From contig CAKSFR010000001.1 of the NCBI GenBank assembly GCA_934454635.1, positions 1 through 64,000 of the forward strand: DNA of 64,000 bases, read 5' to 3'. Within the stretch, counting starts at the first letter, position 1. The number at the start of each line of letters is the position of its first letter. The translations under genes were made by a program, and so were the position numbers. The stretch comes from an uncultured Ruminiclostridium sp. GTDB taxonomy: Bacteria > Bacillota > Clostridia > Oscillospirales > Ruminococcaceae. Positions 35,968-45,461 of the stretch are shown here, piece by piece. A model generated the notes under the pieces. The model had not been told where the DNA came from and ran no database searches. It saw only the letters and a program-made list of their open reading frames with translations.

Positions 35968-36906
35968 TTGAAAAGAAAAAATTCCGCAGCACTGGCTTTG
36001 TTTTGTGCGGCTTCAATGCTGCTTTCGGGCTGTAATTCAGATAGTGATAAACCTTCCGCGAACGAGGATGGCGGCAATGCTGCAACGGCTGAAAAGGATA
36101 ATACCGATACTGTTGTAAGCGGCGATAAATTTTCTGTAACCAAAGGTAACGGAAAAGGGGGAAACAGCGGTACGGTAACGCTTGAAAAAGGCGATACCTA
36201 TGCCGTTATAAGCATTGAGAATTACGGCGATATAAAGGTCAAGCTTTATCCCGAGGAAGTTCCGTATGGTGTGCAGAATTTTATTGACCTTGCAAATTCC
36301 GGGTACTACAGCGGTAAGAGCGTTCACCGTGTTATTGACGGATTTATGATGCAGGGCGGTTCACTTAACGGCGACGGAACGGGCGGAACAGCGGCTGACG
36401 GCGGCGAATTTTCCTGTGAGATAAATACTGATATGCGTCACTATTACGGCGCGCTTTGTTACGCGAATGCAGGCGGCAGCAATACCTGTCAGTTCTATAT
36501 TGTAAATAATAAAGAGCCGCAAAACGATATTTCGACTATGTACGACCAATATGCGAATTACTATTCGCAGTACGGCAGTGCATTTAAGCAGGAAGCCGAA
36601 AAATATGACAAGGGTTCCGAATATTATAATGCGTATATGACCAACGGCGAATCCTACACAAATATGGCAAATGGCGCAAGCGCCATGTCTGAGACGCTTA
36701 CAAATGAAATTTCCGCAAAGTATGCAGAGGTAGGCGGCGTGCCGTTCCTTGACGGAGGATACACCGTTTTCGGTCAGACGGTAGAGGGCTTTGAGGTTAT
36801 TGACGCAATTTCCAAGGTTGATACCGAACAAGGCAGCGACGGCGCGGAAAGCAAACCTGTAGAGAATATTATCATTTCGTCTGTTGCAATTTATACCGTT
36901 GAATAA
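35968..36906 (+). CDS. Lipoprotein cyclophilin-type peptidyl-prolyl isomerase
   Basis: 312 residues from a TTG start at 35968, chosen because GAAAGGAG lies about ten bases upstream and the resulting N-terminus is a proper lipoprotein signal (KRK, hydrophobic core, LSGC lipobox with C22). A low-complexity linker precedes the cyclophilin domain: YAVISIENYGDIKVKLYPEEVP, SVHRVIDGFMMQGG, YANAGGSNTCQFYIV and PFLDGGYTVFGQTVEGFEVID. A ~55-residue Tyr/Ser-rich insertion interrupts the domain after KEPQND. It probably folds exported proteins at the outer membrane surface. Confidence 0.92.
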   Translation: MKRKNSAALALFCAASMLLSGCNSDSDKPSANEDGGNAATAEKDNTDTVVSGDKFSVTKGNGKGGNSGTVTLEKGDTYAVISIENYGDIKVKLYPEEVPYGVQNFIDLANSGYYSGKSVHRVIDGFMMQGGSLNGDGTGGTAADGGEFSCEINTDMRHYYGALCYANAGGSNTCQFYIVNNKEPQNDISTMYDQYANYYSQYGSAFKQEAEKYDKGSEYYNAYMTNGESYTNMANGASAMSETLTNEISAKYAEVGGVPFLDGGYTVFGQTVEGFEVIDAISKVDTEQGSDGAESKPVENIIISSVAIYTVE

Positions 36907-36931
36907 ATTTTGTGATTTTTTACAAAAAGGC

Positions 36932-36960
36932 TTGAAACTTCCCGCATAATCATGTATAAT
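36932..36960 (+). promoter_or_regulatory. Promoter of the DUF815-PBP-rnf region
   Basis: TTGAAA (36932-36937) and TATAAT (36955-36960), spacing 17 bp. No other clear promoter or terminator was found between here and the diguanylate cyclase stop at 45297, so one long transcript is possible. Confidence 0.7.
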
Positions 36961-37043
36961 ATAAGGTGTATCGCTGTACATCTTTATTAAAGGCATTGCT
37001 GCGCTTACTGCCGGTTTTTGCCCTGAATCAGAGGCTTTTTATT

Positions 37044-38237
37044 ATGGATAAACTTAATCTGTCGGCAGCGCTCATGTGCTGTTCGGCATATAAAAACGAC
37101 CCGCTGATACATGATTTTTGCGGGATTTTTTGTGAAAGCTGCGGTGACGTGCTGCGTTCATATTCTGCTGTTTGCGAGCGGCTTCTTTCCGAAGAACTGA
37201 CGCTAAGCGACTATATTTTCTTCCTTGCGGCGGGCGGCGATAACCCGCTTATAACCGCATATATTGCATCAAAATCTGATATTCTTTATAAATCGGTTTC
37301 TTCTGATATAGCTGTTTTGGCTGAAATTGCTTCAAAAACGCCGCAGGAGCTTTCAGGCTTTATATGCGCACGTTTCCCTGAAGCTTCAGAGCTTCATTTT
37401 CCTGAGTTTGAAACGGGAAATACTGCAATTACTGCCGAAAGCGTAATTTCATATGCAGAGCGCTTCGGAAGCCGTAAATTTGCGGAAAATAAAGCGTTCA
37501 GCTTTGAAGATGGCATACTTATGCCTGTTCGCAAACCTGATCCGATACGCCTTTCAGACCTTAAAAATTACCGCGTTCAGCGTGAAAAAATAATCGACAA
37601 TACGCTCTGCTTTCTTAATGGGAAAAAGGCGCATAACGCTTTGCTTTACGGCGATCGCGGAACGGGAAAATCCAGTACGGTCAAGGCGCTTGTAAATCAG
37701 TACCCGACGCTTCGGATTATTCAGATTCCAAAGCGTGAGATTTTGAATATTTATCGCATTTACGACCTTGTGCGGGATAATCCGCTCAAATTTATTTTAT
37801 TTATTGATGATATAACATTCGGCGAAAACGACGAGGGCTACAGCTTTTTGAAACAGGTTCTTGAAGGCTCGGTTGCTGCGATGCCCGATAATTGCATTTT
37901 ATACGCAACGACAAATCGCCGTCACATTTTAAAGGAAACCGTTTCCGAGCGCAGCGGCGATGAGATGCACGCCGCAGACGCGCGCGATGAGAATATGTCG
38001 CTTGCCGACCGTTTCGGACTTTATATAACATTCAGCACGCCTGCGAAAAGCGAATTTCTTGATATTGTTCACCAGATTGCGGCTGACCGCGGAATTGAGC
38101 TTTCCGAAGATAAGCTTGATACGGCGGCCGAGCGTTTTGCGCTGAAAAAGTGCGGGCGTTCTCCGAGAACCGCGCGGCAGTTCATTGATATGCTGCAATC
38201 GCGGCTTGAGCTCGGACTTGATTATGAAAATCTTTAA
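37044..38237 (+). CDS. DUF815 family AAA-like ATPase
   Basis: 397 residues from ATG 37044, which lies about ten bases after AGAGG; in-frame starts further left would sit on the leader. The P-loop is GDRGTGKSS (203-211), Walker B is FILFIDDITF, and a sensor region ILYATTNRRHILKETVSER follows, with a C-terminal AAA lid. The N-terminal ~150 residues are helical and lack known motifs. DUF815 ATPases are widespread in bacteria, and their clients are not established. It lies 13 bases upstream of the substrate-binding lipoprotein. Confidence 0.87.
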   Translation: MDKLNLSAALMCCSAYKNDPLIHDFCGIFCESCGDVLRSYSAVCERLLSEELTLSDYIFFLAAGGDNPLITAYIASKSDILYKSVSSDIAVLAEIASKTPQELSGFICARFPEASELHFPEFETGNTAITAESVISYAERFGSRKFAENKAFSFEDGILMPVRKPDPIRLSDLKNYRVQREKIIDNTLCFLNGKKAHNALLYGDRGTGKSSTVKALVNQYPTLRIIQIPKREILNIYRIYDLVRDNPLKFILFIDDITFGENDEGYSFLKQVLEGSVAAMPDNCILYATTNRRHILKETVSERSGDEMHAADARDENMSLADRFGLYITFSTPAKSEFLDIVHQIAADRGIELSEDKLDTAAERFALKKCGRSPRTARQFIDMLQSRLELGLDYENL

Positions 38238-38250
38238 GGAGGGCGCTTGT

Positions 38251-39159
38251 TTGAAAAAAATATTTGCTCTTCTCACTGCTTGCTGCATAATTCTTTGCGG
38301 CTGTAATAAAGACACGCCGATATCGGAGGACACTCCCGACGCACTGCCCGTTATGGTTACAACATCGCCTGAAAACAGCGAACCGTCGCCGTATCCGGTC
38401 ACTGTAAATGACGCTGTAATAAAGTCGGCTCCGCAAAGAGTTGTTTGCCTTTCGCCGTTTCTTACCGAAATTCTCTTTGAAATGGGTTATGGCGAAACTC
38501 TTGTCGGAATAGACAGCTATTGCGATTTTCCCGAAAATGTGTCTGAGATCACCGATGTCGGTAAACCGACTAAGCCCGATTTATCGAAAATAATCGAGCT
38601 TAAACCCGATATAGTTTTGACGGCGACCGCAATTTCCACAAAGGATATTTATCGCCTTGAGGACGCGGGAATAACGACCGTTTACATTCCCAACCCAACC
38701 ACGATAGATAGGTTTAATAAGATATATTGTGCAATCGGGTTGATATATGAGGGACTTTTTGACGGTGAAAGCGCCGGAAATGCCGCCTTTTCGGATATTG
38801 CCGAGGCGTTTAATTCCGCCGAAAAAAGTGAAGAAAGATTTGTTTACATAACCGAAGGACTCTGCGCTGCGGGCGGTGATACTTTTGAAAGCTCGGTTTT
38901 ATCGCTTTTTGGTAAAAATGCCGCCGAGGAGGGAAAAGAGTATTCATTCAACAAAGAATTTCTTTTGGACTTACAGCCCGAACGTGTTTTTGCGAATAAT
39001 ATCTATACTATTGACGATTTGCTTGTCGACGAGGTTTTCGGCGGGCTCGCCGCCGTTCAGAACGGCAATGTGATATTTGTTGACAACGCATATTTTGAAC
39101 GTCCGTCCGGGCGAATAACCGAGCTTATTGCTTTCCTTAAATCGGAAATCGGACAGTAA
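38251..39159 (+). CDS. ABC-type substrate-binding lipoprotein (BtuF/FeuA-like)
   Basis: 302 residues from a TTG start that follows AAGGAGGG. The signal ends in the lipobox ILCGC. The mature part is a class III periplasmic-binding fold: VVCLSPFLTEILFEMGYGETLVGIDSYCDFP, DVGKPTKPDLSKIIELKPDIVL, RLEDAGITTVYI and a C-terminal PSGRITELI. Class III proteins bind vitamin B12, haem or iron-siderophores. No permease or ATPase gene accompanies it; instead rnfC starts 16 bases after its stop. The ligand is unknown, and an electron-transfer or redox-cofactor link to Rnf is speculative. Confidence 0.85.
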   Translation: MKKIFALLTACCIILCGCNKDTPISEDTPDALPVMVTTSPENSEPSPYPVTVNDAVIKSAPQRVVCLSPFLTEILFEMGYGETLVGIDSYCDFPENVSEITDVGKPTKPDLSKIIELKPDIVLTATAISTKDIYRLEDAGITTVYIPNPTTIDRFNKIYCAIGLIYEGLFDGESAGNAAFSDIAEAFNSAEKSEERFVYITEGLCAAGGDTFESSVLSLFGKNAAEEGKEYSFNKEFLLDLQPERVFANNIYTIDDLLVDEVFGGLAAVQNGNVIFVDNAYFERPSGRITELIAFLKSEIGQ

Positions 39160-39175
39160 GCGGAAAGGTATGAAG

Positions 39176-40459
39176 ATGAAACTAAATTCTGTGAGGTTGC
39201 CGCATTTTTGCGGAGCTGCCGAGATTTCGTCGGCAGAGCTTCCGCTGCCGAAAAAGGTTATCATAAGTATGTCGCAGCACGGCGGCGTGCCGTGTACTCC
39301 GCTTGTAAAGCCGGGCGACCGTGTTAAGACGGGGCGGCTTATCGGCATAAGCGACGCAGTTATTTCCGCACCGGTGCATTCGAGCGTAACCGGCACTGTG
39401 ACCGAAATAACCGATATCCTGAACGTTTTCGGCAAATGGAACAAGGCAATTGTTATTGAAACCGATTATAAGCAGGAAATGTCTGACGAGATTTCAAAGC
39501 CGACAATAAACAGCCGAGAGGATTTCATTGAAGCAGTGAAGAAAAGTGGTTCTGTCGGGCTTGGCGGAGCGGGATTTCCCACTTATGTAAAAATGAATTT
39601 CCCGAAAGAAACAGTTGTTGATACGCTTGTTATAAATGGCGCCGAATGTGAGCCGTACATAAATTCCGACTATCGCGCATTCATGGAGGATGGAGAAAAA
39701 ATTGCCTCTGGAATACGCAAAATAATGGATTATCTTGATCTGAAGCGGGCGTTCATCGGTATTGAAGCAGATAAGCCCGCGGCGATCAGAAAGATGACCG
39801 AGCTGACCGCTTCGGACGCAAATATTACGGTTTCAAGGCTCCCGTCCGTTTATCCTCAGGGTGCTGAAAAGGTACTTATTTACAACACAACGGGCAGAGT
39901 CGTAAAAGCGGGGCAGCTTCCTGCGTCGGCAGGCTGCCTTGTAATGAACTGCTCGACAGTTGCGTTTATCAACGACTATCTTGCAACGGGGATTCCTCTT
40001 ATAAAGCGTCGTATTACAGTTGACGGACCTATTGTAAATAAGCCTATGAACCTTATTGTACCGATAGGAACGCCTGTTTCCGATATTCTTGCGGCAGCGA
40101 ACGTCCGCAAGCAGCCCGACCGTGTTCTTCTCGGCGGACCGATGATGGGAACGTGCATTTATGACGCTCAGACGCCCATTTTAAAGACGAATAATGCCGT
40201 GCTGCTGTTTGCCGATACCGCTGCAAGCAAAACGACTGCCTGCATACGCTGTGGCAGATGTGTTCGCGCTTGTTCGATGGGGCTTATGCCGACTGAGCTT
40301 GAACACGCTTACGACGCGCGCGACGCAGCTTTGCTTGAAAAGCTCAATGTCAACCTTTGTATGAATTGCGGCGCCTGTACCTATGTCTGTCCCGCACGGC
40401 GCAGTCTTTCGGAAAAAAATCAGCTCGCAAAACTGTTTTTGCGGGAAAATAAAAGCTGA
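39176..40459 (+). CDS. rnfC: Ion-translocating oxidoreductase subunit RnfC
   Basis: 427 residues. The N-terminal part resembles the NADH-binding region of complex I NuoF (GLGGAGFPTYVKMNF, NGAECEPYINSDYR); two 4Fe-4S motifs follow, CIRCGRCVRAC starting at C356 and CMNCGACTYVC starting at C395. It is the cytoplasmic NADH/NAD-reactive subunit of Rnf. ATG 39176 is favoured over ATG 39170 because the GGAAAGG ribosome site ends at 39168. It is first of the order C-D-G-E-A-B, typical for clostridia. Confidence 0.95.
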   Translation: MKLNSVRLPHFCGAAEISSAELPLPKKVIISMSQHGGVPCTPLVKPGDRVKTGRLIGISDAVISAPVHSSVTGTVTEITDILNVFGKWNKAIVIETDYKQEMSDEISKPTINSREDFIEAVKKSGSVGLGGAGFPTYVKMNFPKETVVDTLVINGAECEPYINSDYRAFMEDGEKIASGIRKIMDYLDLKRAFIGIEADKPAAIRKMTELTASDANITVSRLPSVYPQGAEKVLIYNTTGRVVKAGQLPASAGCLVMNCSTVAFINDYLATGIPLIKRRITVDGPIVNKPMNLIVPIGTPVSDILAAANVRKQPDRVLLGGPMMGTCIYDAQTPILKTNNAVLLFADTAASKTTACIRCGRCVRACSMGLMPTELEHAYDARDAALLEKLNVNLCMNCGACTYVCPARRSLSEKNQLAKLFLRENKS

Positions 40460-40476
40460 AATGGGGAGGAAACAAA

Positions 40477-41418
40477 ATGAACAGCTATCTTATTGAGCCC
40501 TCGCCGCATATCCGAAGCACGATGACAACGCAGAAGGTAATGCTTCACGTTATCATTGCGCTGTGTCCCGCTGTTATTGCGGGAACGGTAATTTTCGGAC
40601 TGCGCGCGCTTTTGCTTTGCGTTCTTTGCCCGACTTTTTGCGTGCTTTCAGAAATGATATTTAACAAAATAACCAAAAGACCGCAGACGATATACGATTT
40701 GTCGGCTATTGTTACGGGAATTTTACTTGCGCTGAATTTGCCTGCAACTCTTCCGATTTACATGGCTGCGATAGGCTCGGCAGTTGCAATAGTGATTGTC
40801 AAGCAGTTTTTCGGTGGCATAGGTCAGAACTTTGCGAATCCGGCAATAACCGCGCGAATTGTACTTATGCTTTCATTCACTTCGTACATGACCACTTGGG
40901 TGAAACCGTTTTGGTATGCGGAGGGAGCATCCGACGCTGTTACAACGGCAACTCCTCTCGCAATGGAAAGCGGTCTGCCGTCATATCTGGATATGTTTCT
41001 CGGCCTGCGCGGCGGCTGTATAGGCGAAACCTGTGCGGCAGCGCTTCTGCTCGGCGGACTTTATCTTACGATTCTCGGTATAATTAACCCGATAACGCCT
41101 GTCGTTTTTGTCGGAACTGTGGGAATATGTACATGGTTTGCTGGCGGCGACGTGCTTATGGAAATTTTGTCGGGCGGACTTCTGCTGGGAGCGATATTCA
41201 TGGCGACCGACTATGCCACAACGCCGATAACATGGAAAGGGAAGCTGATTTTTGCTATAGGCTGCGGACTTATAACGGTTGTAATAAGAAACTTCGGAAC
41301 ATACCCCGAGGGCGTTTCATATTCCATACTTATTATGAACATTCTCACTCCGCAGATTGACAAAGTTACTAAGCCGAGACCCTTTGGAGCTAAAAAGGAG
41401 GCAAAACAGAAATGCTGA
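40477..41418 (+). CDS. rnfD: Ion-translocating oxidoreductase subunit RnfD
   Basis: 313 residues with about nine membrane segments. Starts with EPSPHIRS and has FGGIGQNFANPAITAR and the flavin attachment region DAVTTATPLAM, where T159 is the likely covalent FMN-threonine. Rnf uses the redox energy of ferredoxin to move Na+ or H+ across the membrane. Its stop overlaps the start of rnfG by seven bases. The flavin transferase ApbE needed for loading is not in the window. Confidence 0.95.
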   Translation: MNSYLIEPSPHIRSTMTTQKVMLHVIIALCPAVIAGTVIFGLRALLLCVLCPTFCVLSEMIFNKITKRPQTIYDLSAIVTGILLALNLPATLPIYMAAIGSAVAIVIVKQFFGGIGQNFANPAITARIVLMLSFTSYMTTWVKPFWYAEGASDAVTTATPLAMESGLPSYLDMFLGLRGGCIGETCAAALLLGGLYLTILGIINPITPVVFVGTVGICTWFAGGDVLMEILSGGLLLGAIFMATDYATTPITWKGKLIFAIGCGLITVVIRNFGTYPEGVSYSILIMNILTPQIDKVTKPRPFGAKKEAKQKC

Positions 41419-41963
41419 AGTACATAAAGCCTGTTATTGTCCTCGCTCTTATCACAACGATAATTTCTGCGCTTCTTATCGTAACCTACAATCTTACATA
41501 TAAGGATACTTCGGGCGTAATCACCGAAGATATGCTCGTTCAGTGTAAAAAGCTGGCGGGCGAGGGAGAGTACAGCGTTATCTCTGATTTAAGCGTTCAG
41601 CTCCCGGAATCTGTCAGAAAGGTTATTACAAATCAAAACGGTGATATTCTTTTTGAAATTCTTGCAGACGGCTATAACAAAGGCGGTCTTGATTTGCTTA
41701 TTTATATGAACAGCGACGGTTCTGTCGGCGGAATATCCGTAATTTCGATTTCGGAAACGCCCGGTCTGGGAACAAAGGTAAACGACCCCGAATTTTTGAA
41801 TAAATTCTGCGGCATGAGCGAAAACGCGGTAATCGTAAAGCAGACGCCTGTTTCTGAGAATGAGGTTCAGGCAGTTACGAGCGCGACATATTCGTCAAAG
41901 GGCGTAGCCTCGGCGGTCAATGACGCAATCGCGGCGTATGCAAGCATGGAGGTGGCGAAATGA
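41412..41963 (+). CDS. rnfG: Ion-translocating oxidoreductase subunit RnfG
   Basis: 183 residues with one N-terminal membrane helix and an external FMN-binding domain. The covalent flavin motif is SAT in AVTSATYSSKGV with T159 as acceptor, and ETPGLGTKVNDPEF is conserved. It transfers electrons within Rnf on the outer face. It overlaps both neighbours (7 bases with rnfD and ATGA with rnfE). Confidence 0.94.
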   Translation: MLKYIKPVIVLALITTIISALLIVTYNLTYKDTSGVITEDMLVQCKKLAGEGEYSVISDLSVQLPESVRKVITNQNGDILFEILADGYNKGGLDLLIYMNSDGSVGGISVISISETPGLGTKVNDPEFLNKFCGMSENAVIVKQTPVSENEVQAVTSATYSSKGVASAVNDAIAAYASMEVAK

Positions 41964-42634
41964 GCTACATGAAAGAATTTACCAAAGGTCTTATCAAGGA
42001 AAATCCGAACCTTGTAATGCTGCTTGGTATGTGTCCGACCCTTGCCGTTACGACAATGGCAGAGAACGGACTTGGAATGGGACTGGCGACGACATTTGTA
42101 CTTGTCTGTTCCAATCTCGCAATATCGCTGCTCAAAAAGGTGATACCGAATACGGTTCGTCTGCCTTGTTTTATTGTAATTATTGCCGGCTTTGTTACAT
42201 TCGTAAGTCTTTTGCTGGACGCGTTTCTGCCCAGCCTTGCAAACAGTCTGGGAGTTTTTCTGAGCCTTATCACTGTAAACTGCATAATTCTTGGGCGCGC
42301 TGAGATGTTTGCGTGTAAGAACAAGGTTATTCCGTCAGTGCTTGACGGTCTTGGAATGGGTCTAGGATTTACCTGTTCACTGCTTATAGTTGGTTCGATA
42401 CGCGAAATTCTCGGCACGGGCAAGTGGTTCGGAATGACGGTTCTCCCTGATTTTGTTGAGCCTATGACGTTGTTTATTTTGCCTGCGGGCGGATTTTTCA
42501 CGCTTGGCTGCGTTATTGCCATTGTGGGGAAATTGAGCAAGAAAAAGCCGAAAGCGGTCGGCTGCGACGGCTGTCCCGGAAGAGCTTTCTGTAAACACGC
42601 CGAAAAGGAGGAAAGCGAAAATGGAGCTTGCTAA
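41960..42634 (+). CDS. rnfE: Ion-translocating oxidoreductase subunit RnfE
   Basis: 224 residues, six membrane segments. Typical family text is TKGLIKENPNLVMLLGMCPTLAVTT, and NCIILGRAEMFACKN marks the membrane Fe-S/half-site shared with RnfA. A C-terminal cytoplasmic tail with four cysteines (GCDGCPGRAFCKHAEKEE) is longer than in many homologues and could be a short metal-binding patch. It overlaps rnfG by ATGA and rnfA by 14 bases. Confidence 0.94.
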   Translation: MSYMKEFTKGLIKENPNLVMLLGMCPTLAVTTMAENGLGMGLATTFVLVCSNLAISLLKKVIPNTVRLPCFIVIIAGFVTFVSLLLDAFLPSLANSLGVFLSLITVNCIILGRAEMFACKNKVIPSVLDGLGMGLGFTCSLLIVGSIREILGTGKWFGMTVLPDFVEPMTLFILPAGGFFTLGCVIAIVGKLSKKKPKAVGCDGCPGRAFCKHAEKEESENGAC

Positions 42635-43223
42635 GAATCTGATGATAATTCTGATGACGGGAATACTTACCGAGAACTTCATTCTCTGCAAGTTCTACGG
42701 AATATGTCCCTTCCTCGGCGTTTCAAAAACATTTTCCGGCGCGGCGGGAATGGGTCTTGCCGTAACATTTGTAATGGTCGGTGCGACTGCGGTAACATAT
42801 CCGATTTATTATGGAGTACTTGTCCCGCTCAATATCACATACCTTAACACGATTTGTTTTATTCTTATTATTGCGTCGTTCGTTCAGATAGTGGAAATGG
42901 TGCTGAAGAAGTTTGTTCCGCCTTTATATAAGGCATTGGGCGTATACCTTCCGCTTATTACAACAAACTGTGCGGTTTTGGGCGTAACTATTATCAATAT
43001 CGAGTCGGAATACAGCTTTATCGAAGCGCTTGTTAACGCGCTTGCGGGCGGTCTGGGCTTTTTGCTTGTAATGGTAATTTTCTCCGGTGTTCGCGGAAGA
43101 ATTGAAAAATGCAATGTTCCCGCAGCTCTTTCCGGAACTCCGATAACGTTGATTGCCGCGTCGATCACATCGCTTTCTTTTGTCGGATTCGGCGGAATAG
43201 TTGACGGAATTTTCGGCGGCTGA
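42621..43223 (+). CDS. rnfA: Ion-translocating oxidoreductase subunit RnfA
   Basis: 200 residues, six membrane segments, homologous to RnfE but inverted in topology. It shows ENFILCKFYGICPFLGVS and TTNCAVLGVTIINI; the conserved Cys pair in RnfA/RnfE (ENFIL-C and TTN-C) holds a membrane iron centre in characterised complexes. It begins inside the last codons of rnfE, so translation is coupled. Confidence 0.95.
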   Translation: MELAKNLMIILMTGILTENFILCKFYGICPFLGVSKTFSGAAGMGLAVTFVMVGATAVTYPIYYGVLVPLNITYLNTICFILIIASFVQIVEMVLKKFVPPLYKALGVYLPLITTNCAVLGVTIINIESEYSFIEALVNALAGGLGFLLVMVIFSGVRGRIEKCNVPAALSGTPITLIAASITSLSFVGFGGIVDGIFGG

Positions 43224-43254
43224 GCTGAAACAATTACTTGAAAGGAACAAATTT

Positions 43255-44043
43255 ATGGAACAATATGTGCTGCCGATTTTGTTTTTCCTGCTTCTTGGCG
43301 CGGTTGCCGGAGTTCTTCTGACGGTCGCGTCCAAGCTGTTGTTTGTAAAAACCGATGAAACCGTTGAAAAAATAACCGAAGCGCTCCCCGGTGCAAACTG
43401 CGGCGGGTGCGGTTTTTCGGGCTGCGAGGGTTATGCCAATGCCGTTGCGAAAGGCGAGGCAGCGCCGAATTTGTGCAAGCCGGGAGGCGCTCCCGTAACA
43501 ATAGCGCTGAGCGAGATAATGGGCGTTGCCGCACAGGTTCAGGAGCGCGAATATGCCTATGTCAAGTGCAACGGAAACTGCGAAGCAACCGAGGATAAAT
43601 TCGTTTATATAGGCACGGGAAGCTGCGCTGCCGTTGAAAAATTCTATAACGGAAAAGGGAAGTGTACATCGGGCTGCCACGGGCTCGGAGATTGCGTCAA
43701 AGTGTGCCAAAACAACGCGATATGCATAAAAAACGGGGTTGCCGTTATAAATCCCGAACTTTGCACCGCCTGCGGAAAGTGCATTAAGGTCTGTCCGAAC
43801 GAGCTTATATCCTTAATAGGTGAGAGCCAAAAATTTATTGTTCGATGTTCATCAGCCGATCCCGGAAAAATTACCCGCGCAGCGTGTAAAAACGGCTGTA
43901 TCGGCTGCGGTATTTGTGCAAAGAAGTGTCCTAACGGGGCGATTGCTGTAAGCGCTAATCACGCGGTTATTGACGCGGGAAAATGTACGGGCTGCGGCGT
44001 TTGTGCTGCGGCGTGTCCGATGAAGTGTATAGCAAATTTATAA
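43255..44043 (+). CDS. rnfB: Ion-translocating oxidoreductase subunit RnfB, multi-cluster ferredoxin
   Basis: 262 residues. One N-terminal membrane helix, then the RnfB-specific cluster ANCGGCGFSGCEGYANAV with a later cysteine, and four further four-cysteine groups: CTSGCHGLGDCVKVC, CTACGKCIKVCP, CIGCGICAKKCP (with an extra preceding Cys) and CTGCGVCAAACP. So up to five 4Fe-4S clusters are possible. It accepts electrons from reduced ferredoxin and passes them into the complex. In the first of the four, the usual Pro after the last Cys is Gln. ATG 43255 follows GAAAGGA. Confidence 0.94.
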   Translation: MEQYVLPILFFLLLGAVAGVLLTVASKLLFVKTDETVEKITEALPGANCGGCGFSGCEGYANAVAKGEAAPNLCKPGGAPVTIALSEIMGVAAQVQEREYAYVKCNGNCEATEDKFVYIGTGSCAAVEKFYNGKGKCTSGCHGLGDCVKVCQNNAICIKNGVAVINPELCTACGKCIKVCPNELISLIGESQKFIVRCSSADPGKITRAACKNGCIGCGICAKKCPNGAIAVSANHAVIDAGKCTGCGVCAAACPMKCIANL

Positions 44044-44076
44044 AATCGGTTCGGTGAGAACAAGGAGGTTCGTTTT

Positions 44077-45297
44077 ATGCACCGATGGTTTTCGGCTGTT
44101 GCCGAACATTTTGAAAATATAAAAAATATCCTTGCTCAAAACGCCGTAAAGGAACTTCTTGCCGATGACGACTGCGCTGAAAGACTTCTGGACAGCTATA
44201 TTCTGAAAAAGAACAGCCGCAGGGTGTATACGTTTACTGCAATACAGCTTCTTATTGGAATTTTTGGCTTTGTTTTCGGATTTCTTTTTGCAGGTAAACC
44301 TGATTTAGGACTGATTTTTTCAACAGTCGGTTCACTGATTAACATTGCTTGTGCGGTGGTTTTCTTTTCTGCCTACAGCCATGAGTTGAGTCAAAGACAG
44401 CAGGACGAAGAACGCATGAAAGCAATGCTTAGAATGTATTGGGGAGCGTTCATATTAGGCGGAATAATGAACGCTATAGGCGAATATCAGACATCACATA
44501 CAATTTACTGGTTTTTGATATATCTTATTCTGGTGCAGTTTGTGCCGATTTTTTATGTTGTCGGTGCGGCAGTGAGCGGTGCGGTGTTACTTATTCCCGC
44601 TGTTCTTTTTGGTATCCTTGAACACTGCGGATTCACATATTATATTCTGCTTCTGCTTGGGTCAGCATTCTGGATATGGGGATTCGCTTTAAAGTATAAT
44701 TGCTATGCGGGAATGTGGATAAATCGCCGAAGAATTGAAACGGTTGAGGAACGCTGTCTGCGGATTTCGCATACCGATTCACTTACCGGAATGCTGAACA
44801 AAGCGGGTTTGTCAGAAAAATTCCGAGAAAGATATTCTTCTGCCGAAGAAAACCATAAGGTCGCAGTTATTCTTATTGACGTAGACAATTTCAGAAGATA
44901 TAACCACAACTTTGGCTATGATAAAAGCGATGAGTGCCTGTACACTATATGCAATTGCATAAGGATTATGGCTAAGCCGGTTACCGACATTGTTTCGCGG
45001 TTCGGCGGAGATGATTTTGTGCTTATTATTGAGGATAAAACAGACGTTGAGGTGCTTAGCTTTGCCGAACAGCTTCGTGAATCCGTTGAAACAATGGCTT
45101 TACCTGCAGGCGAGGGCAGAATTGTGACTATAAGCGTAGGAATTTCCGAAATCCGTGTTCTTGACGGAAAATCAACATATTCCGAACTTCTGAATGAAGC
45201 TGATCTTCAGCTGATTATTGCCAAAAAGAACGGAAAGAATTGCATCGGATATCGAGGAAGACCGTTTATTCACGAACTTCGGCGAGAGGTGCAGTAA
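44077..45297 (+). CDS. Membrane-bound diguanylate cyclase with GGDDF motif
   Basis: 406 residues. Five to six membrane segments (about 55-205) form an uncharacterised sensor, followed by a GGDEF domain (about 230-400) with [36 protein letters not shown] and the signature GGDDF at 310-314. The fourth residue is Asp instead of Glu, which keeps the acidic metal ligand but is uncommon. The product inhibition I-site (RxxD nine residues before the GG) is absent because PVTD occupies that position. If active it makes c-di-GMP. It follows rnfB by 33 bases with AAGGAGG. Confidence 0.87.
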   Translation: MHRWFSAVAEHFENIKNILAQNAVKELLADDDCAERLLDSYILKKNSRRVYTFTAIQLLIGIFGFVFGFLFAGKPDLGLIFSTVGSLINIACAVVFFSAYSHELSQRQQDEERMKAMLRMYWGAFILGGIMNAIGEYQTSHTIYWFLIYLILVQFVPIFYVVGAAVSGAVLLIPAVLFGILEHCGFTYYILLLLGSAFWIWGFALKYNCYAGMWINRRRIETVEERCLRISHTDSLTGMLNKAGLSEKFRERYSSAEENHKVAVILIDVDNFRRYNHNFGYDKSDECLYTICNCIRIMAKPVTDIVSRFGGDDFVLIIEDKTDVEVLSFAEQLRESVETMALPAGEGRIVTISVGISEIRVLDGKSTYSELLNEADLQLIIAKKNGKNCIGYRGRPFIHELRREVQ

Positions 45298-45298
45298 T

Positions 45299-45324
45299 TG
45301 TTCATGTTTTAAGAAATGTGAACA
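45299..45324. repeat. Intergenic palindrome of the TGTTCATNTTT type
   Basis: TGTTCATGTTT and AAATGTGAACA flank a four-base loop just after the cyclase stop. It is one of several similar motifs in the window (see 3420, 31000, 47907, 62260). No T-run follows, so it is not an ordinary terminator. Confidence 0.45.
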
Positions 45325-45401
45325 GGTTAGCATATGCAATCCGTGAAAACGCTGTTACAAAAATTATCAGAAAAGCGGCACATTTTTTGTCAGATTACCG
45401 A

Positions 45402-45430
45402 TTGAAATTTGTGAGCAAATTCTGTATAAT
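45402..45430 (+). promoter_or_regulatory. Promoter of glyA-prs
   Basis: TTGAAA (45402-45407) and TATAAT (45425-45430), spacing 17 bp, 31 bp before the glyA start. Confidence 0.8.
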
Positions 45431-45461
45431 TAAAATATATTTTATAGAAAGCGAGATTGGT

